Part shown: positions 14,767 to 17,697 of the stretch, piece by piece | How positions within the stretch are numbered: the first letter of the stretch is position 1 | How the letters are laid out: the number at the start of each line of letters is the position of its first letter | From: JAYZBC01 sp036339375 | GTDB lineage: Bacteria > Pseudomonadota > Alphaproteobacteria > MPNO01 > UBA2964 | Direction: 5' to 3' | Length of the DNA stretch: 17,697 bases | Assembly (NCBI GenBank): GCA_036339375.1 | Contig: JAYZBC010000092.1 | Coordinates: 1 to 17,697, forward strand | Program-made: the position numbers and the translations under genes | The notes under the pieces: model-generated | The model's input: only the letters and a program-made list of their open reading frames with translations | Told to the model about the DNA's origin: nothing | The model's database searches: none

Positions 14767-17088
14767 ATGGGTAAGTACGCGCTCGGACAACCAATTCCGC
14801 GCTCAGAAGATCCACGATTATTAAAAGGAGGGGGACGGTATGTTGACGACGTCCGATTGCCCAATACGGCACACGCGTGGATCCTCAGGTCACCCTTCGC
14901 CCACGCCAACATAAAATCAATTGTAACATCTGCCGCTGAAACAGCTCCTGGTGTTTTGTTGGTTTTAACCGGTAAAGACTGGGTCGAATCTGGCTGGGGA
15001 GATTTACCCGTAGCTTCCGGGCGTAAACGACCGGACGGTTCTCCGATGTTTGTACCGCCAATGAAACCCATCGTCACAGACAACCGTGTCAGAAGAGTGG
15101 GTGATTATGTAGCACTAATTATTGCTAAAACCGAAAACCAGGCTAAAGACGCGGCAGAACTTGTCCAAGTAGATTATGAAGTCCTTCCATCCGTAACATC
15201 AGCCGAGGAAGCAATTAAACCAGGAGCCCCTAAAATTTACGACGATTGCACCGACAACAGGTGTTTTTTACACGAAGTAGGAAACAAGGAGGCCACAGAG
15301 GCAGCATTCTCTGAAGCTGACCATATTATTCGTCAAAAGTTTATTATAACGCGTGTAATGGCCGCGACCATGGAGCCTCGGGGCTGCACAGCCCATTTCA
15401 ACCCCTCTGAAGACACTTATAGTCTTTACACAACGCTTCAAGGAGTACATCCCTATCGTGCAACTCTCGCACAACGGATTTTAAAAGTTCCAGAAAATAA
15501 AGTGCGGGTCATTGCCCAGGATGTTGGCGGTAGTTTCGGTATGAAATCCCCAATTTATGCGGAGGGACCTTTGTGTCTCCTTGCCTCACGAAAATTAGGT
15601 ATTCCGGTTAAATGGCTCGCCGACCGAAGTGAGGCATTTCTTTCTGATTACGGAGGACGTGACAATATCACTGAGGCTGAATTAGCCCTAGACAGTTCAG
15701 GAAAATTTTTAGGGTTACGGGCGAATACTATTGCAAATTTAGGGGCCTACATTGGGTCCGCCACACCAAATCCAGCTGTTAATAATTTAGGAACAATAGC
15801 GGGTGTATATAAGACCCCTACCATTTTTGTGTCTGTTACAGGAGTGATTACAAATACAAACACAATGACCCCTTACCGCGGGGCCGGTCGCCCAGAGGCA
15901 GCATTTATCATTGAAAGAATTATCGATATCGCCGCCAGTAAACTTAAAATGGACCCAGTTGAACTTCGGCGAATAAATACTATCCCTGCGGATTCCATGC
16001 CTTTTAAAACAGGTTTAACCTTTACTTATGATTCAGGTGAATTTGAAAAAAACATGGATTTGGCGCTTGAAATGGCTGATTTTTTTGGTTTTGAAAACAG
16101 AAAAGCAGGGTCGATTAAACGCAGCCTTTTAAGGGGTATTGGTGTCTCAAACACAATTGAACGTGCCGCCGCTCCGGGTATCGAAGCTGCTGAAATTAGA
16201 GTGGATCGTTCGGGAAGCCTTACAATTCTCGCCGGTTCTTGCACGCAGGGTCAGGGTCATGAAACCGTTTTCAAACAAATTGTTTGCGATAAACTTGGAT
16301 TGGAGATGGAAAACGTAAACTACATTTGGGGTGACACAGATAAAGTGGCCTTTGGTCATGGTGCGGGAGGATCCCGTTCCGCGACCCTAGGGGGGGCTTC
16401 GGTGTTAATGGCCACTGAAAAAATTATTGAAAAGGCTAAAAGAATTGCAGCACACCAGTTGGAAACAGCTGTAGAGGACATAGAGTTTTTTGAGGGTACT
16501 TTTTCTGTTACGGGAACAGATAAAACAATTGATTTTTCTTCAATAGCAAGGGCGTCTGTAACACCAGCTGGAGTTCCAAAAGGCGTAGAACCCGGCTTAA
16601 ACGAACAAGCAACCTATACCGCGCCCATCATGAACTACCCCAATGGGTGTCATGTCTGTGAAGTGGAAATTGACCCTGAAACAGGTGTGGTGAATATTTT
16701 AAATTATAATGTCGTCGATGATGTTGGTACAGTTATGAACCCGCTCTTACTACAGGGTCAAATCCAGGGTGGTATTGCCCAGGGATTAGGGCAATCGTTA
16801 ATGGAGAAAATTTGTTACGAGGAAGACAGTGGACAACTAATCACGGGATCTTTCATGGATTACACCATGCCCAGAGCCGATGATATGAGTTTTATGGAAG
16901 TTCAGTCTAATCCTGTCCCGACAAAGACAAATCCTCTTGGGGTCAAGGGAGCTGGAGAAGCAGGAAATGTCGGAGGTTTGCCAGCGGTAATGAACGCCGT
17001 AATTAACGCACTCAAGCCTTTAGGAGTAACGCACATTGACATGCCACTTACCCCAGAAACAATTTGGAGAAGTATTCGGGGCGTATGA
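14767..17088 (+). CDS. Molybdenum hydroxylase large subunit (form II CoxL / xanthine dehydrogenase family)
   Basis: The 773-residue protein has the full length of a molybdopterin-cytosine-dinucleotide-binding large subunit. It starts MGKYALGQPIPRSEDPRLLK. The first Mo-cofactor motif is DVGGSFGMK (252-260), followed by PYRGAGRPEAAF (369-380), QGQGHE (494-499) and GVKGAGEAGNVGG (725-737) with the probable active-site base Glu731. The PYRGAGR loop is the form II type; true CO dehydrogenase has AYRCSFR with the copper-binding Cys, so CO oxidation is not supported. Such enzymes hydroxylate aromatic heterocycles or aldehydes with water oxygen. The usual FAD and 2Fe-2S partner subunits are not adjacent: a hydrolase lies upstream and a convergent gene downstream. 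AAGGAG seven bases before the ATG fixes the start. Confidence 0.9.
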   Translation: MGKYALGQPIPRSEDPRLLKGGGRYVDDVRLPNTAHAWILRSPFAHANIKSIVTSAAETAPGVLLVLTGKDWVESGWGDLPVASGRKRPDGSPMFVPPMKPIVTDNRVRRVGDYVALIIAKTENQAKDAAELVQVDYEVLPSVTSAEEAIKPGAPKIYDDCTDNRCFLHEVGNKEATEAAFSEADHIIRQKFIITRVMAATMEPRGCTAHFNPSEDTYSLYTTLQGVHPYRATLAQRILKVPENKVRVIAQDVGGSFGMKSPIYAEGPLCLLASRKLGIPVKWLADRSEAFLSDYGGRDNITEAELALDSSGKFLGLRANTIANLGAYIGSATPNPAVNNLGTIAGVYKTPTIFVSVTGVITNTNTMTPYRGAGRPEAAFIIERIIDIAASKLKMDPVELRRINTIPADSMPFKTGLTFTYDSGEFEKNMDLALEMADFFGFENRKAGSIKRSLLRGIGVSNTIERAAAPGIEAAEIRVDRSGSLTILAGSCTQGQGHETVFKQIVCDKLGLEMENVNYIWGDTDKVAFGHGAGGSRSATLGGASVLMATEKIIEKAKRIAAHQLETAVEDIEFFEGTFSVTGTDKTIDFSSIARASVTPAGVPKGVEPGLNEQATYTAPIMNYPNGCHVCEVEIDPETGVVNILNYNVVDDVGTVMNPLLLQGQIQGGIAQGLGQSLMEKICYEEDSGQLITGSFMDYTMPRADDMSFMEVQSNPVPTKTNPLGVKGAGEAGNVGGLPAVMNAVINALKPLGVTHIDMPLTPETIWRSIRGV

Positions 17089-17134
17089 TCATACCAAATT
17101 CATGGAGGAAGAATTAAAAAATTTATCTTATGTC

Positions 17135-17697
17135 TCATTTTTCGCCTGTTTTTAAATGAACTCTTTGTTTGCGGCGCTTTTCACCCATTAAAAATAAACG
17201 CTCCTCATCACCGGGACCTATGTAGTTATATTTAAGGCGCCAGCCAGAATCCCCACCCCATTTGAAAGGTGCTTTTATAGTGGTCCGTGGGGCTACTGAC
17301 GTCTCAAGCAAATGTAAAGCCATTAGTACAATTTTCCTTTGCATTTCTTTATCCCAGGGTCTACCGCAGGGATTGCCCAAAGGAAAATCCGTGAAAAGAA
17401 ACCGGGGTACCCCGCAATGTTCAACAACGTCGAGAGCTGACCCAACAATAACTGTGGGGATGTCATTTTTTTCAAGAAAACGTGCAACCAGGCTCACGGT
17501 CTGGTGGCAAACGGGTCAAAGCGGGAAAAGAAATGCTGCGTCAGCTCCATCTTCTTGAAGACCAGCCAAGATTTGCGGGGCATCTTCTTCCGTTGTTTTT
17601 CGCTGGCTGTACTCAGTTGGAACACCGTGGAGCCGAACGCCTGGCGAGGCAAAAATACCCTGTTTTATTTGCCCACGCGCCGCATCGATGGGTAAAA
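17135..17697 (-). CDS. Selenoprotein B-like reductase (glycine/betaine/D-proline reductase group) with in-frame UGA, partial
   Basis: The minus strand encodes 186 visible residues running off the right edge, interrupted only by UGA at 17518-17516. Upstream of it the frame reads GVPTEYSQRKTTEEDAPQ and GADAAFLFPL; downstream it continues PVCHQTVSLVARFLEKN, then GSALDVVEHCGVPRFLF and DFPLGNPCGRPWDKEM. Coding character is continuous on both sides, and the UGA falls in a UxxC motif (U-P-V-C), as expected for selenocysteine in a thiol-type redox centre. A stem-loop follows at SECIS distance. The family resemblance to the selenoprotein B of glycine, sarcosine/betaine and D-proline reductases is from memory of the family and covers only the C-terminal part. 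A start at the GTG at 17497 would be wrong: that codon is internal. It converges on the molybdenum hydroxylase gene with a 46-base gap. Selenocysteine insertion genes are not in the window. Confidence 0.75.
17484..17508 (-). promoter_or_regulatory. Candidate bacterial SECIS hairpin
   Basis: Starting 8 bases after the UGA, the minus strand reads GCCACCAG, loop ACCGTGAGC, then CTGGTTGC. Five inner pairs (ACCAG/CTGGT), one mismatch and two outer pairs form the stem. The 9-base apical loop contains GU about 19 bases after the UGA, within the range described for bacterial SECIS elements, although the loop does not begin with G. Confidence 0.5.

Noticed and set aside
14767..17088. Aerobic CO dehydrogenase large subunit
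   Set aside because: The active-site loop is PYRGAGR, not AYRCSFR with the copper-binding Cys, and CoxM/CoxS genes are absent.
17262..17695. Two plus-strand open frames over the right end
   Set aside because: They are shadows of the minus-strand selenoprotein frame, which has recognisable conserved sequence on both sides of the UGA.

Overview
The window looks like a chromosomal segment of a low-GC, probably marine alphaproteobacterium. The inference rests on the gene order tRNA-Leu(UAG)-tig-clpP-clpX-lon-hup-tRNA-Val(UAC), all on the minus strand, and on the alphaproteobacterial character of the HU and ClpP proteins. No rRNA gene is present, so finer placement is not supported.

Layout. Positions 1-79 hold the start of a minus-strand gene with a signal peptide, cut by the window edge. 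Positions 179-1084 are a decayed tyrosine integrase with two frameshifts, an in-frame amber codon and a lost catalytic histidine block. Positions 1266-5078 carry a compact minus-strand cassette: a QueG/RdhA-like 4Fe-4S protein, a UbiD-family (prenyl-FMN) decarboxylase and an AMP-forming acyl-CoA synthetase. The cassette lies between the integrase remnant and the 3' end of tRNA-Val, so it may be old island cargo (inference). Positions 5154-11993 are the conserved core: tRNA-Val, hup with a clear terminator, lon, clpX, clpP, tig and tRNA-Leu. Positions 12062-13552 encode the bifunctional NAD(P)H-hydrate repair enzyme Nnr.

From about 13554 the window becomes accessory again. There is a 5'-truncated, frameshifted gene remnant on the plus strand (13554-13850) and a long hairpin (13872-13910). 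Then come an isochorismatase-family hydrolase (minus), a divergent molybdenum hydroxylase large subunit of the form II CoxL type without its usual partner subunits (plus), and a minus-strand gene running off the right edge.

That last gene is the most interesting item. Its reading frame is open across the right end except for one UGA at 17516-17518. The UGA sits in a U-P-V-C context, a UxxC redox motif, and is followed by a hairpin at bacterial SECIS distance. The protein resembles the glycine/betaine/D-proline reductase selenoprotein B group, so I read the UGA as selenocysteine and the full gene as extending beyond the window. A standard gene caller would start it at a GTG inside the hairpin and lose the redox centre.

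How the genes work together: Tig, ClpXP and Lon form the protein folding and quality-control block with HU. The two accessory regions look catabolic: acid activation plus decarboxylation on the left, and amide hydrolysis, molybdenum hydroxylation and a selenoprotein reductase on the right. Substrates cannot be read from the sequence.
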